This document shows positions 45,890 to 56,985 of a stretch of 64,000 nt of DNA, one piece after another. Origin of the DNA: Lytechinus variegatus. Taxonomy: Eukaryota; Echinodermata; Echinoidea; Temnopleuroida; Toxopneustidae. The notes under the pieces were generated by a model that saw nothing but the letters and a program-made list of their open reading frames with translations, was not told the origin of the DNA and searched no databases. The stretch lies in the NCBI RefSeq assembly GCF_018143015.1, contig NC_054741.1, forward strand, positions 18,905,736 through 18,969,735, in the 5' to 3' direction. Every line of letters begins with the position of its first letter. The stretch's first letter is position 1. The position numbers and the translations under genes were made by a program.

Positions 45890-46265
45890 TGGAGTTATTG
45901 GTACAGCAAGAAAAGTGGAAGGTAGCGACTTCACCTTCTGACCTCAAAATCAATAGAATTCCTGGGATCCATGCTGGTATCATACACACAAATTATATGA
46001 GCCGAGGTAAACTTAAACTGGAGTTATCACATTTACAAGGACTTTAGGAGGGTAAGATTAAAACATGTCACTGTGACCTTGACCTTTTGACCTCAAAATC
46101 AATAGGCTTCCTGGGATCGATGCTAGTGTCATACACACCAAATTATTTGAGCCTAGCTTAATTTAAACTAAAGTTATCACGTTTACAAGGAAAAGTTAAC
46201 GGACAGACACCGAGCGTGATACCATAATCCATATACATCCCGTAGAACGGGCATATACCGGTAAT
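45890..46265 (+). repeat. Two-unit diverged repeat with TGACCTCAAAATCAATA
   Basis: CTTCTGACCTCAAAATCAAT at about 45930 and TTTTGACCTCAAAATCAATA at about 46085 head two similar units about 155 bp apart (CCTGGGATCCATGCTGGT / CCTGGGATCGATGCTAGT). It ends with GGACAGACACCGAGCGTGAT. I recognise it only as a dispersed invertebrate repeat. Confidence 0.6.
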
Positions 46266-46658
46266 AAAAATCATCCATATCAAATTCGGGCTCACACTCC
46301 AAGATTAATTTGAAACATTCTTAAGTAAACTGAATTCACGAGAGGAAAATGCATCACTATTGCGCACACACATTGTGCTTCTTTTGTTTAGAGATAATAT
46401 GGAAACAGAATAAAACTTATTGTTGTGTCATGACAAAAGTCACACAAAACTGACAACGTTAGACAAGATTATTTTTCCACAGGCCACATAACATATCCAT
46501 ATAACATCACTCATCCTATGAACGAAGTTATCCTACATTAATTAAATCCTGTATGCGGATTGGTTTAAATAGCATCATGTGACCAAACATATTCTCATTA
46601 TTTTGCGATGATGTCAAAAATGAAAAGCCCACCGAAGAAAATGTGCTATTCCGTGACG

Positions 46659-46692
46659 TCAATGATGGAATAGTCGACTATTCCATCATTGA
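46659..46692. repeat. 34-bp perfect palindrome
   Basis: The half-site TCAATGATGGAATAGTC is followed directly by its exact complement, centred between 46675 and 46676 (GTCGAC). No loop bases separate the arms. Confidence 0.9.
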
Positions 46693-46835
46693 TTTCACAG
46701 ATCATGCAATTTGTCGGGCGCATCGGTCAGCGAGTTGACTCTACTGGGCAAGTCCCGTGAAAGGACGACGCAGGCACAAATCCGCGTTCCGCTGAGTGCA
46801 TGGTTTCAGAAAAAGTAAATCAGCCTGCGCAGCGC

Positions 46836-47301
46836 CAGTAGAGGCGCACGGCCAATATGGGAGACTCTCTCCAATAAGGGAGACAAACTCCCATATTATA
46901 GACTTGCTTTGCAAAAGAACAAAAGAAACAACACCAACCAAAGCATGATTTTTTCCACCCATACTTTTGTCCCACTGAGGTCAGAAGCCCATTTGTTTTG
47001 TGTGTGGATGACAACAAAAATCCTTATAAAAACAAAAGTAGACGGTGAATTTTTAAAGTAGACGGTGAAAAGGGGTAATATTTCATGAGGAATCTGCTTA
47101 TCACATTTTTATCTGCCACCAAGGTAATCCTTTTTAAGCAAATGTAAACAAAGAAAATTGGTCTCCCAAACTGGAGACTGTCTCTGAAATTGGATACCCA
47201 AATTCTTTATAAAAGTCTCTGATATTGGAGATAGTCTCTGATATTGGAGATAATCTCTCTCATGGGAGACAGTCTCCAATAATGGCCGTGCGCCTCTACT
47301 G
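46836..47301. mobile_element. 'CAGTAGAGGCGCACGGCCA' MITE, full copy
   Basis: The left end is CAGTAGAGGCGCACGGCCAA and the right end GGCCGTGCGCCTCTACTG. GGAGACT / AGTCTCC words are clustered in both arms. The body shares long stretches with the partial copy at 14276-14640. No ORF. Confidence 0.85.
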
Positions 47302-47698
47302 AGAGCATTATCTATATATATATGTAAGTTCAGATTAGGATAAGATGAACTATATGTGTACAAGAGTAGATAAACTATTTTTCTACCTTATTCAGTTATT
47401 AAATGTAGGATATAGATCTAAAACAAAAATACCAGGCCTATTTCGAATTCGACTATAGAAAAAATTATTCATCCTCGGTTGTACTACTCCTAGTACCAAT
47501 GAGGTCCAAACATTACATGTATGGACCTCATAGGCGACATCAGTGGAATTGCGGGGTAGAAATCTTTGAGTACAGGATATTTCGATATTATTTCACAAGT
47601 ACGCTCTCTATTTCTTTTTTTGGCCAATATTATAATTAAGGATCGTAAATTCATTGTAAGCAACAAAAATAAAATGAAAGATATTAAGGGAAACTTAC

Positions 47699-47745
47699 AT
47701 TTTGACGACTTTTTCCTGATTTTCTTGGCAGTTGCTCTTCACTTC
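47699..47745 (-). other. CLPTM1L: Non-coding first exon of CLPTM1L (putative)
   Basis: On the minus strand a stretch ending GTCGTCAAAAT is followed by a consensus GTAAGT donor (47698-47693). The next acceptor (CTGACAG at 44937-44931) opens the exon with the start codon 28 bases on. The joined leader contains no ATG. The 5' limit is approximate. It explains why the coding exon is preceded by an acceptor rather than a promoter. Confidence 0.6.
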
Positions 47746-47900
47746 TGACTCGCGATCGAAGCTGTTATGCAGATCACGTGATACGCTTTCTCGTCAGGTG
47801 ATCGGTTGGTTATTCTTTTCGCCAGACGTTGATAATGATATATTTCATAACGCTAGCATTCATCGCAAATTCAGGTGAAAGCGATTGGAGTTAACAGCGC
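47746..47900 (-). promoter_or_regulatory. CLPTM1L: Putative CLPTM1L promoter
   Basis: This lies directly upstream of the putative first exon. A CACGTG E-box is at 47775-47780. No TATA box is evident. The call rests on position only. Confidence 0.4.
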
Positions 47901-48230
47901 AAGCTTTAAATTTTTCAAAAAATAAAGTTTAATTTATTGCATAAGTTTCGCGCCGGACATGAAGGATCATTTGGTCCCATATTGGCGTAATGCATAACAA
48001 CGGGGGGGGGGGGTGTCCCTACCACTTCAACGACTATAGCCAGAAATTATGATTTTTTTTTCTCTCCTAGCTTTTTTAACCAAAATACCCCCCCCCCAAA
48101 AAAAAGGGAACTAGTGTTAAAGAGAAAGAGAATTATGATAGAGGAACACAAAATACTTTATTTTTTCAGCTTTTATTTATTCGACTTATAATCCCATAAT
48201 CAAATATTAAATGGGGCTTCCACAGTTTTT

Positions 48231-48770
48231 TAAGCCCGGGGGCCACTTACATGAGTGGATACCATATGCGCGACCAAAAAAAAAAAACTTTTTCACTATA
48301 GGGCACGTTACGTACGTAACGTGATAAGGGTGTCAAAAACACAAAAATAATGAAAAAGGGGTATATCTATTTCGCTAGGAAAATTACGTGTTTAGGGTCG
48401 AATTTGAGGGGATGATAAAACAAGATTAAAATGTTTTATAAAGGATGTCCTTGTTTTCCCCAACACCTCGTGTTTAGAGTCCAATTTGCGCAAGGTGTAG
48501 AAGCTAGGTGGGGTCGTGCTAAGCCAATTAAAGGTAAAAAAGCCGAAGACCGAAGGACCCGTAACAATAAACATTCCTGTACTTGTGCATTTCAGGGAAT
48601 ATTTAAAGAGTATCGTTTTGTTTCCAATTCTTGTCAAGGGTACGGTACACGTCAATACTTGTTAAGGGGTGCATTTTCAGAATCAGGAAATTACATGTTT
48701 AGGGTGCTTTTTGAGACCCCATGATCGCGCATGGTATCCACTCGTGAATGGAAGTGGCCCCCGGCTTTTA
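48231..48770 (+). mobile_element. 'CCCGGGGGCCACTT' MITE, copy 2
   Basis: Ends are CCCGGGGGCCACTTACATGA and GAAGTGGCCCCCGGC. The 20-bp palindrome CACGTTACGTACGTAACGTG is perfectly kept at 48304-48323. The body follows copy 1 base for base over long stretches with small indels. It lies upstream of the CLPTM1L promoter. Confidence 0.85.
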
Positions 48771-49654
48771 AAGTCAATTCATAAAAATATTCCTCCTCGG
48801 GATTTGAGCTTTCTTTCATGAAATATCAATCTTTTTCGCGATTACCAAAAATACTTAAAATGTCATTTTTTAAAATCTTTGTATAAAGCTTTAGCTCATG
48901 CGTTGCGCCTGCAATATTTTAATGTTGAGATACAACTTTATGCTTTAATGAATTCCTAAAAACACTAAATTCTCAGATCATTTGTCGCAATCGAATGATT
49001 GGAAATGAATGATTAATAAGTTTCATGAATAATGTTTAAAATGCGTCTCTCTATAAGTTTTGAATATTTAAAAAAAATGTCAGCTCGTGCTTTTTGCTCG
49101 CAATATTTTGATTAGTAAGAAGTTCTTGTATATGCGAGTTTGATAGATAAATAAATAGAGAGAGAGGGGGAGGGTCCCTCAGCTACTTGTCCTCGCTTAT
49201 TCCAGTTTTTTTTATTATGCTCGTACGTGTTGTGAGGTTTTCAAAGTCTTCTTTTTCTCACCCTTTTTATTGTCTCGGAGCTTCCCTCTATTTCTTTGCT
49301 ACGATGTATAGCCCTTCTTACTTGTTTCAATTCTTTTATGTTCTCATTTCACTGAAAACATAATTATTAAACTGACGTAGAAGACTTTACAACAAAATTT
49401 TGATATTGTTTTTTCTTGTTTGTTTGGCTTTCTTTTTTCTTCTCCTCATTTCTTGTTTTTTTTTCTTCTTAGTTTCCTTTTCCTTATTTTCTCTTATTTC
49501 ATTTCATGAGGCATCCGCCAACTTATATACAACAACAAACATATTTAGAGGCCGATATCCAGTGAGGGGCGTGGTGGTATGCCCCTCTAAAAAAGGAGAA
49601 AATAGAAAGGAAAAAAAGAAGGGAAGGGGAAAAAATAAGAAAAAAGAAAGACAA

Positions 49655-49815
49655 TGATGGCAATGATGATGATGATGAAATTATCTTGGTGAAGATGATA
49701 GTGGTGGTGATGGTGGCGGTGATGGTGGCGGTGATGATGATGATAATGATAATGATGGTGGTAGTGGTGATGAAGATGAGAATGAAGTTGGTGACGATGC
49801 TATGATGATGATGAC
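49655..49815 (+). repeat. Imperfect GATGAT / GGTGAT trinucleotide array
   Basis: Runs of GAT, GGT and GGC triplets, including GATGGTGGCGGTGATGGTGG, with scattered GAAGAT. Low-complexity; no coding frame flanks it. Confidence 0.8.
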
Positions 49816-50705
49816 GAGATGTAATTTTGTTACGTTGTCTTAAAAAAATAATAGTGCACAGGCGAAATCATTTAAAGTTTATTATGAAAATAGCAGAAAA
49901 AAATAATTTGAAAAATTGTACCGTTGCGTATCCAGTGGAAAATCCATCCCCCACCAAAAAAGAAAAAAAAGTGAGATTTTGTTTTGTTATTTGTGACGGC
50001 GTAGGTCTATGCGAGCAGCTATGCATGGGATGGGAAAAAAAGTAAATGAAATGTCAAGAAATACATGATAATGACTTTTATTGTACATTCAGTATATCAG
50101 TAGATAACTTCATACTCTTTCCAAAAAAGAAAAAAGTCGGTATATTATGGACCATCAAACATGGGCAGTTGCTCTATGCAACTGCTCGTGTGTAGCGGTA
50201 AGTTATTCACTGATCTACATAATTCATGCGGCGCACGGCGCGTGCGCAATGTTTAATAATTATTGCTGTGAACACAATGAATGTCATCAAAAACATAATC
50301 TCACAGATCAAATAATGCCAGCTCGACGCGCAAAATCAGAAAAAATATATATTTTCTGCCCTGATAATTTGGTAACCTTATAACCTAACCCAATTTCTAA
50401 GTATTTTAAACATAAACAGGATAACTACAGACAATGATTTAAATTAACTTTATATTCTTTTGCGAAAATGAATATGAAGGACAGCTTTTTGATAAAGAAC
50501 ACAGTTTTAGAGTGTTAGAGCGCGATTTATACCTACAACCGCTAAATCCTGTCACTGTCGGTATGAAGCAGTGATTCCATCAGCTTACGGTAATAATTTT
50601 TGCAACATGGGCGCCAGTCCGAGAAACAGACAGGCATTTGCCCAAACGGACAACATCTCAACCTCTGCTCATTTCTTTTTGCACGGGCACATAAATCTCG
50701 ACGTA

Positions 50706-50885
50706 ACCCATCACATTTCTCCCTATTTTCTCCTCCCTTTTATTTTCCATTAATTTTTCTTTCGTTCACTTTTTTCTGTCTTCTTTCCCCAATTTTTTTT
50801 ACCCATCACATTTCTCCCTATTTTCTCTTCCCTTTTATTTTCCATTAATTTTTCTTTCTTTCACTTTTTTCTGTCCTCTTTTCCG
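50706..50885 (+). repeat. 95-bp pyrimidine-rich tandem duplication
   Basis: ACCCATCACATTTCTCCCTA begins each copy, at 50706 and 50801. Both continue through TTTTATTTTCCATTAATTTT and CACTTTTTTCTGTC with only a few differences. Confidence 0.9.
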
Positions 50886-51305
50886 CTTCTATTTTTGTTC
50901 TCGTCTCACCGCTTTTCCTCATCCCCAGCCTCCGACGCCCGTGCAGATTCGCAAACAATATCAAGAGTATGTCTACTTGCAAGGGCGGAAATCTCTCCCC
51001 AAAGGTAGGGGGACCAGGGGCTGGAAAATTTGACAAACAAACAAAAAAAAGGTTTATCACCCCCTAAAGAAGGTCATCTTAACCAAAAGAAATTTGACAA
51101 GCAAACAAGCAAAAAAAGGGGGCATCCCAAAAGTAAGATCGTCTCTTCCAAATGTTTTATTTCGATTTTGAATGAAATGACCAAAAATAGTAGGGGGATA
51201 TTTCATAATGTGCCCCCTACTATTTTGGGTGAGGGGTACATGTCCCCCGGCCCTGGGATTTGCACCCATGTGGGTGGGGGTGTTGCGCCTCCCTATCGGG
51301 ATCAT

Positions 51306-51358
51306 ATCACAGCGAGTATACACTCTTCCATATGGAAGAGTGTTTACTCTCTGTGATT
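51306..51358. repeat. Hairpin with CATATG centre
   Basis: CACTCTTCCATATGGAAGAGTG is a 22-bp perfect palindrome (about 51320-51341). The flanks TCACAGCGAGTATA and TTTACTCTCTGTGA extend the pairing imperfectly to about 50 bp. Confidence 0.8.
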
Positions 51359-51824
51359 TCGATCTCACACATATGAAAAAAAATAGAACAGCTCAGCCTT
51401 GATCACAGGCCAAAATGCCTAACGATTTCTCCGCGGCATTAACAACTCTCGTAAGGGCGCTCCATTTATAAATAGAGTTGCATGAACAGCTGTCAATGGC
51501 GACAGAATCGTAGGCAGAATTGTTGCCAGTAGCGTGGGAATTTGGCAGAAAATTCAAGAAAAGAACCGGTGAGTACCGATTTAAGAGTAATTATATATTC
51601 ATTAACGTTTATTGAATCATAAGAATAAAGATTTTTTACGGAAAGAAAGCTTAGTTCTAAGCTAGGGCTGCCCAAATGCGCGTGAGTGGAGTCCCAGTTT
51701 CTTAACACGGGTAAGTATTGCGGTGTCGCCTAGAGTGGGTTGTACTGGCCAAATTACAATTTTCCCCTCGGGAAAAAGAGTAATGCTAGTCCAACCTCGG
51801 ATGAATAATTCCCCCTATACTTAC

Positions 51825-51966
51825 TCAAAGCCTGGTATATCTGTATAATGTCCGCCTAGTATTTCACGGACGTCGGACGAGTCCTGGGTTAAGAATGAGT
51901 GGTCCTCGCCTATATTATCATTGTCATGCAATTGCCAGCACGAATACAAGCACGTGGGACACCGAT
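51825..51966 (-). CDS. Candidate isolated internal exon; product not recognised
   Basis: An acceptor (GTACCGTAG, AG at 51968-51967) is followed by 142 bases open in one frame: CGG TGT CCC ACG..., giving RCPTCLYSCW, then NIGEDHSFLTQDSSDVREIL, then GGHYTDIPGF. A consensus GTAAGT donor follows (51824-51819). The composition is less AT-rich and more protein-like than its surroundings. The region 52183-52133 upstream could be a first exon (MTSPRNLTPALPFLCC, donor GTAAGT), but its phase (0) does not fit this acceptor. No downstream partner was found. It could be an orphan exon or a fragment of a transposon gene. Confidence 0.28.
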
Positions 51967-52199
51967 CTACGGTACTCAAAAATTTAACCGAGGAAAAATA
52001 AGCAAAAAAATAATAATTTCGATCAATGCAAGAAATGTATGCAGGCCCTAACGTTAGATCTATACTTCCATTATTTTTTTTTAAATCCTGTTTAAAATAT
52101 ATTGAAAAAATATTTACCCAGAAGTTACTTACATTACAGCAAAGGAAAGGCAAAGCCGGTGTCAGATTTCGTGGGGACGTCATTCACACGTAAAGCTCT

Positions 52200-53220
52200 C
52201 AGGCATGAGGGCCGGCCGGTCCCGGTCCGACGTACGTCCCTTGCCTGGCGGCGCGCCCTACAAGTGGGCCAATAATTTATTTTTTCTCTCTCTATATTTC
52301 ACCTGAAATGATTTAAGAGGAAGTGGAAAAATATTAATATCGACATACCGTACTTGGCACATAAAAGTATCCATGGCATTCCATCCAGCTCGCGGATGGC
52401 CCAGGCTGGAGATATTTATATCAAAATCGGATAACAAAATAAACGATTTTTTTTTATTTTAAAGATTTGTATTATTCCGGTTAAGTTCTAGGTATAATGT
52501 CTTCATACTATTCATTAGGTAGAATGTAAAAATGCAATGAAAACAGACGTGCGCCCCCCTCTTTTGAAAATAAGACATTTTTGTTTTTGCTTGCAATTTT
52601 TTCACATCAGACGAAATATCCTCCACAAAATTCCCCCCCCCCCTTTTGAAAAATCCTGGGTACGCCGCTGCCACCTAATGAATATTCTGACGATGTGCAT
52701 TGTTTTCACAAAATAGTAATAAACTTGCCCCCCCCCCCTGAGATTTGGTGTGCCCCCCCCCCAGAAAAAAATTGGCAGAGCACAAAAAAAGGGAGAAAGA
52801 AGAATAGAAAAAAATGAAAAGAAGAAAGACAGAAGAAAAAAGGAGTGGAAAGTAAGAGGAGGAAGACGAGTGAATGAAATAATGTGAGGGGATTAAAGAC
52901 TTGCAAAAAAAATCTTTCATGTTAGTGTTACTATATAAAATTTTTGCTGGCGCTTCGCGCAAGAATTGCCTGTTCGATGAGATTCATATCTTGCTCAATA
53001 GGTTGATATGGAGCAAGTTTTGAAGTTAATATACTAAACATATTTTAATTCGGATATCGAGCTTTCATTATTTATTTTTCATTTACAAATGTCCGTTTTA
53101 TGGTCAACATATCAGCATTTTAAGCTCACGCTGCGTTGTGACATTGTTTGATTTGCCAAGTTCCTATTGTCTACGTGTATTTCATAATGTTTCATTGAAC
53201 AAATGTATTCAGAATGCCCA
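52200..53220. other. Intergenic sequence with C-run repeats
   Basis: A GC-rich patch at 52205-52260 (GGGCCGGCCGGTCCCGGTCC) is followed by AT-rich DNA. Two 'CCCCCCC...GAAAAATCCTGGGTACGCCG' type repeat ends lie near 52630-52675 and 52725-52770. No gene seen. Confidence 0.4.
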
Positions 53221-53226
53221 AATTCT

Positions 53227-53800
53227 ATTACCCTTTTTACACAGGATTTTCTTAGCCCCGGACTATCGCTAACCCCGTACTATCCTTAACCCCGTACTAT
53301 TTTATTTCCTTTTCACACATGCCAAATTGTTATTGCTAACCCCGGATAAGGAATTCTTGCTTTTCACACACGAAACTCGCTAACCCCGGACTAGTGGTAG
53401 CTCATGCTTTAAATACATTTGTCGATCATTCGTTGTACAAGTACTTCACTCATACACTTTACACACGCTTAACCCCGTACTATAGGGGGGGGGGGGCTAA
53501 ATTGCTATTTAGCCCCACCTATAGTACGGGGTTAAGGTTAGCCCACTTTCGTTTTACACAAGCGATCTTAACCCCGTACTATCGCTCTTAGCACCACAAT
53601 TGCTGGGATAACCCTGCTTTTTTGCAGGGCCAAATAATCCCGTACTAAAGGTGCATGGGGTTAGCCCACTTTGCAAAAATGCTGTGTAAAAAGAAAGTGG
53701 GCTAAGCTTAACCCCGTACTATAGGTGGGGCTAAATGGCAATTTAGCCCCACCTATTATAGTCGGGGTTAAGGAAATTTTAGCGTGTGAAAAAAGGGTAT
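53227..53800. mobile_element. TIR element built from CTTAACCCCGTACTAT words
   Basis: The ends are TACCCTTTTTACACA and the mirrored GTGTGAAAAAAGGGTA. The word TTAACCCCGTACTAT or its variants occurs at about 53269, 53286, 53380, 53469, 53568 and 53708 and inverted at about 53521 and 53760. Paired words TAAATTGCTATTTAGCCCCA form internal hairpins. No ORF recognised. Confidence 0.75.
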
Positions 53801-54539
53801 AGGTCTAAATCTACATGTAAAACATGCGCGATAGCCTGCATGTTGTTTATTCAAAATGTACTTAAATTATCAAAAAGTTTCACATCAGAATATCAATAAT
53901 TGTCTGCTCACGCTTCACAATCGCAGTATTAATGATACCCAAGTAATAATATCCTATTAATGATTTACAAAATATGAATAGAGTGTCCTGCTTTTAGGTC
54001 TAAAATCTCAATTTTCTTCCATTCGCGCTTCCCGCTCGCATCAACTGTTTAGTTACATACCTATCCGACTTATTAATACAAAAAGTACTTAGAATGACCA
54101 TTTTTTAAGTCGGAATGTCAAAAAAAATTGCTCGCGCTTCGCGCTTGCATTATTGAAATATATACCGTCTTTTTGGGTAACTGTGAGCAGTCCTTAACAG
54201 GTCCCTTTTAGATAGTGCTAGAACAGTTAATACAAATTTCTGCTCGTGCTTGGCGTTCGCAGTAACAGCTAGTAACATACGAATTTTGTTCAGGTTCACA
54301 CATAACATTGCCCAGAATATTAAATTTTCGGGACAAAGTACATAAAAGTAAAAAAAAAAATCGCTCGCGCTTCGCGCTCGCACTTTTTATAAGGCTTATG
54401 AGATTATTTCATGTTTATGTTGTTTTATAAGAATAAGAAGTGACTGATCGGGGAGGTGAAGATAATTTCGGGCCCCGTCCCCTATCGGCGAAGTCGGATC
54501 CGCCCTTGTGACACATACACACACATCGGAAAAAATGGC

Positions 54540-54615
54540 CGGTGCCCCCCTCTGAAAAAGCAAGGACCCCCCAGTGCCCCCCTAGGAAAAAAATCCTAGC
54601 TACGCCACTGCTCAC
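54540..54615 (-). repeat. Fragment of a 'GTGGCGTAGCTAGGATTTTT' repeat
   Basis: On the minus strand CAGTGGCGTAGCTAGGATTT is followed by a G-rich tract. Similar fragments with GGATCCAGGATTTT or GGTACGCCG and G/C runs recur near 8345, 26662 and 52660. A common dispersed repeat end. Confidence 0.55.
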
Positions 54616-55325
54616 TCCTCCTCATAACGTGCGTCCAAGTCTAATTTCATCTTCGAGATAGGATGCAGAGCCCTTGGAAAATTACAGCAGATAATGATGA
54701 ATGAAAATAAAAGACATATCTCAACCCTTTTATACTATTTGCTATCTAAAGGAACATTTTAACCTTTAGGTTAACTGTTTGTATCGCTGATAATGTATAA
54801 ACTAGACAGAAGTTCATTTCAGACAACTCCAGCATTTTTCTTTATATTTTGTAATCTAAATGGTTTTTATTTTTGAAGATAATTGAAATTATATTTAATT
54901 TTCTTTGCAGAGTTACCTCCCCCCCCCCCCCCCCCCTCCTCCTCTCGAGAAAGGAAGAAACTACCCGCCCCAAGGAATTTAAACACGCTCATGAGCCTCG
55001 TACCGTATTGCTGTCCATTCATGAATTTATTGTTGTAACTCGCTTATGAATATTCATGAGCAAAAATCATAATAGTCTTTCCTCTCGACGGAAAAGGGAT
55101 CATAGTAAAGAAGTAAGGATATAAACGATACATTTGGATAACTATACATATATTTTTATTTTTTTTTAAATAAGAACATGTTTTATACTCTAGATAAACG
55201 AGTCAAATAAGATCTTTAAAAAATAATACTGAACACTGACCCTTGATTAAGTCACAGCGCATGCGTGTGCTTAGGACATATTTGACGTATATGGCTACGT
55301 AAGTAACCCGCGCCCTTTCTCCACA

Positions 55326-55374
55326 TTTGGCGCGCCGCCTCGTGTTTATGTTTATAGCGAAAGATCGCGCCAAA
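55326..55374 (+). promoter_or_regulatory. Pair of E2F-type sites in the promoter of the right-hand gene
   Basis: TTTGGCGCGCC at 55326-55336 and TCGCGCCAAA at 55365-55374 match the E2F consensus TTTSSCGC in opposite orientations. They lie 131 and 83 bp upstream of the ATG at 55457. Such paired sites are typical of S-phase genes; function is inferred. Confidence 0.6.
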
Positions 55375-55456
55375 CCTCGTGCCGGTGAGTAGTAAACATC
55401 ATCGTCGTCATCAATTAGAACGAACGAGTAAACTTCGCTTATAACAGCAATCAACC

Positions 55457-55479
55457 ATGTCTGAGAAGAACAACAACGA
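55457..55479 (+). CDS. First coding exon of the right-hand partial gene; product not recognised
   Basis: The exon reads MSEKNNN plus two bases (GA) and ends at a strong GTAAGT donor (55480-55485). The ATG context is AACCATGT. The upstream 200 bp are GC-richer with E2F sites, which supports a real promoter. Only 7 codons are visible, so the family cannot be told. The downstream intron would be at least 5.8 kb and is filled with foldback and hAT-type elements. Confidence 0.55.
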
Positions 55480-55743
55480 GTAAGTTATTTAAAGAAGGTT
55501 TTCATGGTTTTATTAACGATGAATTTAGTGGTATTTGTAATATAATCCCGGCATAATCCAACGGGAAACATGTCTGAAAATAGATTTATACCGGCATGTG
55601 CATGCCACAGCCACAGGCACAGACCATACAGAGTGCCACGCCAGCAATGCATTATGCTCGCGCAGTACAGTGTATAGCCTATAGGGAATGGCCGGTTCAG
55701 TGAAATTACACATGTTGTGCGGAGTAGTGCATGTACCCTGACA

Positions 55744-56424
55744 TAGCCTGGGGCGTTGTGGGGAGTGAAAGTTATATACTGTACGTAGCTCACTCCCCAC
55801 TAACGCCTGGGATTCCTCCCTATACTTCCCCACATACGGGTACAAAACCAGAAACTTTCGCCCCCGAGAATTCTACTTTCCCTCTAAAAGATCTAGCCCT
55901 AAAACATGTACATGGGGTCCAACTTCATTTCCAACATTTCAGCGATATTGATTTCATTTTTAAGAAGAATTCATTAAAAAAACGAGAGATTTGTTTTGAA
56001 AAGATGGAAAGAGCTTACTTCCGTGTTTACGTCGCCATCTTGATTTCTTTGTCTTCCACTTGGCGACAGCACGCAAATCGCGGGATTTGCGTGCTGTCGC
56101 CAAGCGGAAGACAAAGAAATCAAGATGGCGACGTAAACACGGAAGTAAGCTCTTTCCATCTTTTCAAAACAAATCTCTCGTTTTTTTAATGAATTCTTCT
56201 TTAAAAATGAAATCAATATCGCTGAAATGTTGGAAATGAAGTTGGACCCCATGTACATGTTTAATTTAGGGCTAGATCTTTTAGAGGGAAAGTAGAATTC
56301 TCGGGGGCGAAAGTTTCTGGTTTTGTACCCGTATGTGGGGAAGTATAGGGAGGAATCCCAGGCGTTAGTGGGGAGTGAGCTACGTACAGTATATAACTTT
56401 CACTCCCCACAACGCCCCAGGCTA
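55744..56424. mobile_element. Near-perfect 680-bp palindrome (foldback element)
   Basis: The arms of about 335 bp are inverted copies from TAGCCTGGGGCGTTGTGGGG (left) to CCCCACAACGCCCCAGGCTA (right), with only a handful of differences. The centre at about 56082 is GCAAATCGCGGGATTTGC, leaving almost no loop. Each arm contains CTTTCGCCCCCGAGAATTCT and AAGATCTAGCCCTAAA, words shared with the elements at 56683-56972 and about 57900-58170. Apparent open frames are mirror images of each other and not genes. Confidence 0.9.
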
Positions 56425-56682
56425 ACCTGACTGTGAATGTGAGTGATGTGGTCATTAGCCAGGAGGCTCCTGATGTTGTCGTTAGAGAGTAGAAATTCAA
56501 TTCTTCAATTTCTTGTCTTGTCTTTCTGTAATGCCCACAAATCATTAATTTATAATTCATAATCATATTGATGGCATATGAATGAACGTGAAGATATTGA
56601 AGATTGACTTGACCTGAATTTTTTGCCGGGACTGGCAGCCAGTGTAGCCAGGAGGAGGCTTCTAGAGAGTAAAAATAATTTA

Positions 56683-56972
56683 CTAACGTAAGGTTACTCT
56701 CACACGAAGCCAGGTCTTTTCTATACATTTGTGTGTACCACCAAAAATCCTGAAACTTTCGCCCCCGAGATTTCTACTTACTAAAAGATTTAGAATCTAG
56801 CCCTAAATATGGGATACAATGTCGGAAATGAAGTATCCCATGTAAATGATTTAGGGCTAGATCTTTTAGAGAGAAAGTAGAAATTTCGGGGGCGAAAGTT
56901 TCAGGTTTTTTGGTGGTACTCACAAATGTATAGAAAAGAAGACCTGGCTTCGTATGAGAGTAAAACCTTACG
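56683..56972. mobile_element. Smaller foldback element of the same family
   Basis: The arms run from GTAAGGTTACTCTCACACGA and are mirrored to TCGTATGAGAGTAAAACCTTAC. Each arm includes CTTTCGCCCCCGAGATTTCT and ACATTTGTG. The central loop of about 40 bp contains GGGATACAATGTCGGAAATG. Confidence 0.85.
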
Positions 56973-56985
56973 GTCGTTGATAGTA

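Larger units (their letters stand above)
48771..51820. other. Intergenic region upstream of CLPTM1L
   Basis: No supported gene. It holds pyrimidine-rich stretches (49230-49510), a purine-rich block (49590-49650), a GAT/GGT array, a 95-bp tandem duplication and a hairpin, listed separately. A possible GTGAGT donor occurs at 51570, but no reading frame was found before it. Confidence 0.4.

Noticed and set aside
51480-51570. Plus-strand first exon ending at GAACCG then GTGAGT
   Set aside because: The only ATG frame before the donor stops early and no following exon was found, so at most a non-coding exon, which I cannot support.
55731-56728. Several open frames of 94-155 codons on both strands
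   Set aside because: They are mirror images of each other across the 680-bp palindrome, so they are by-products of an inverted repeat.
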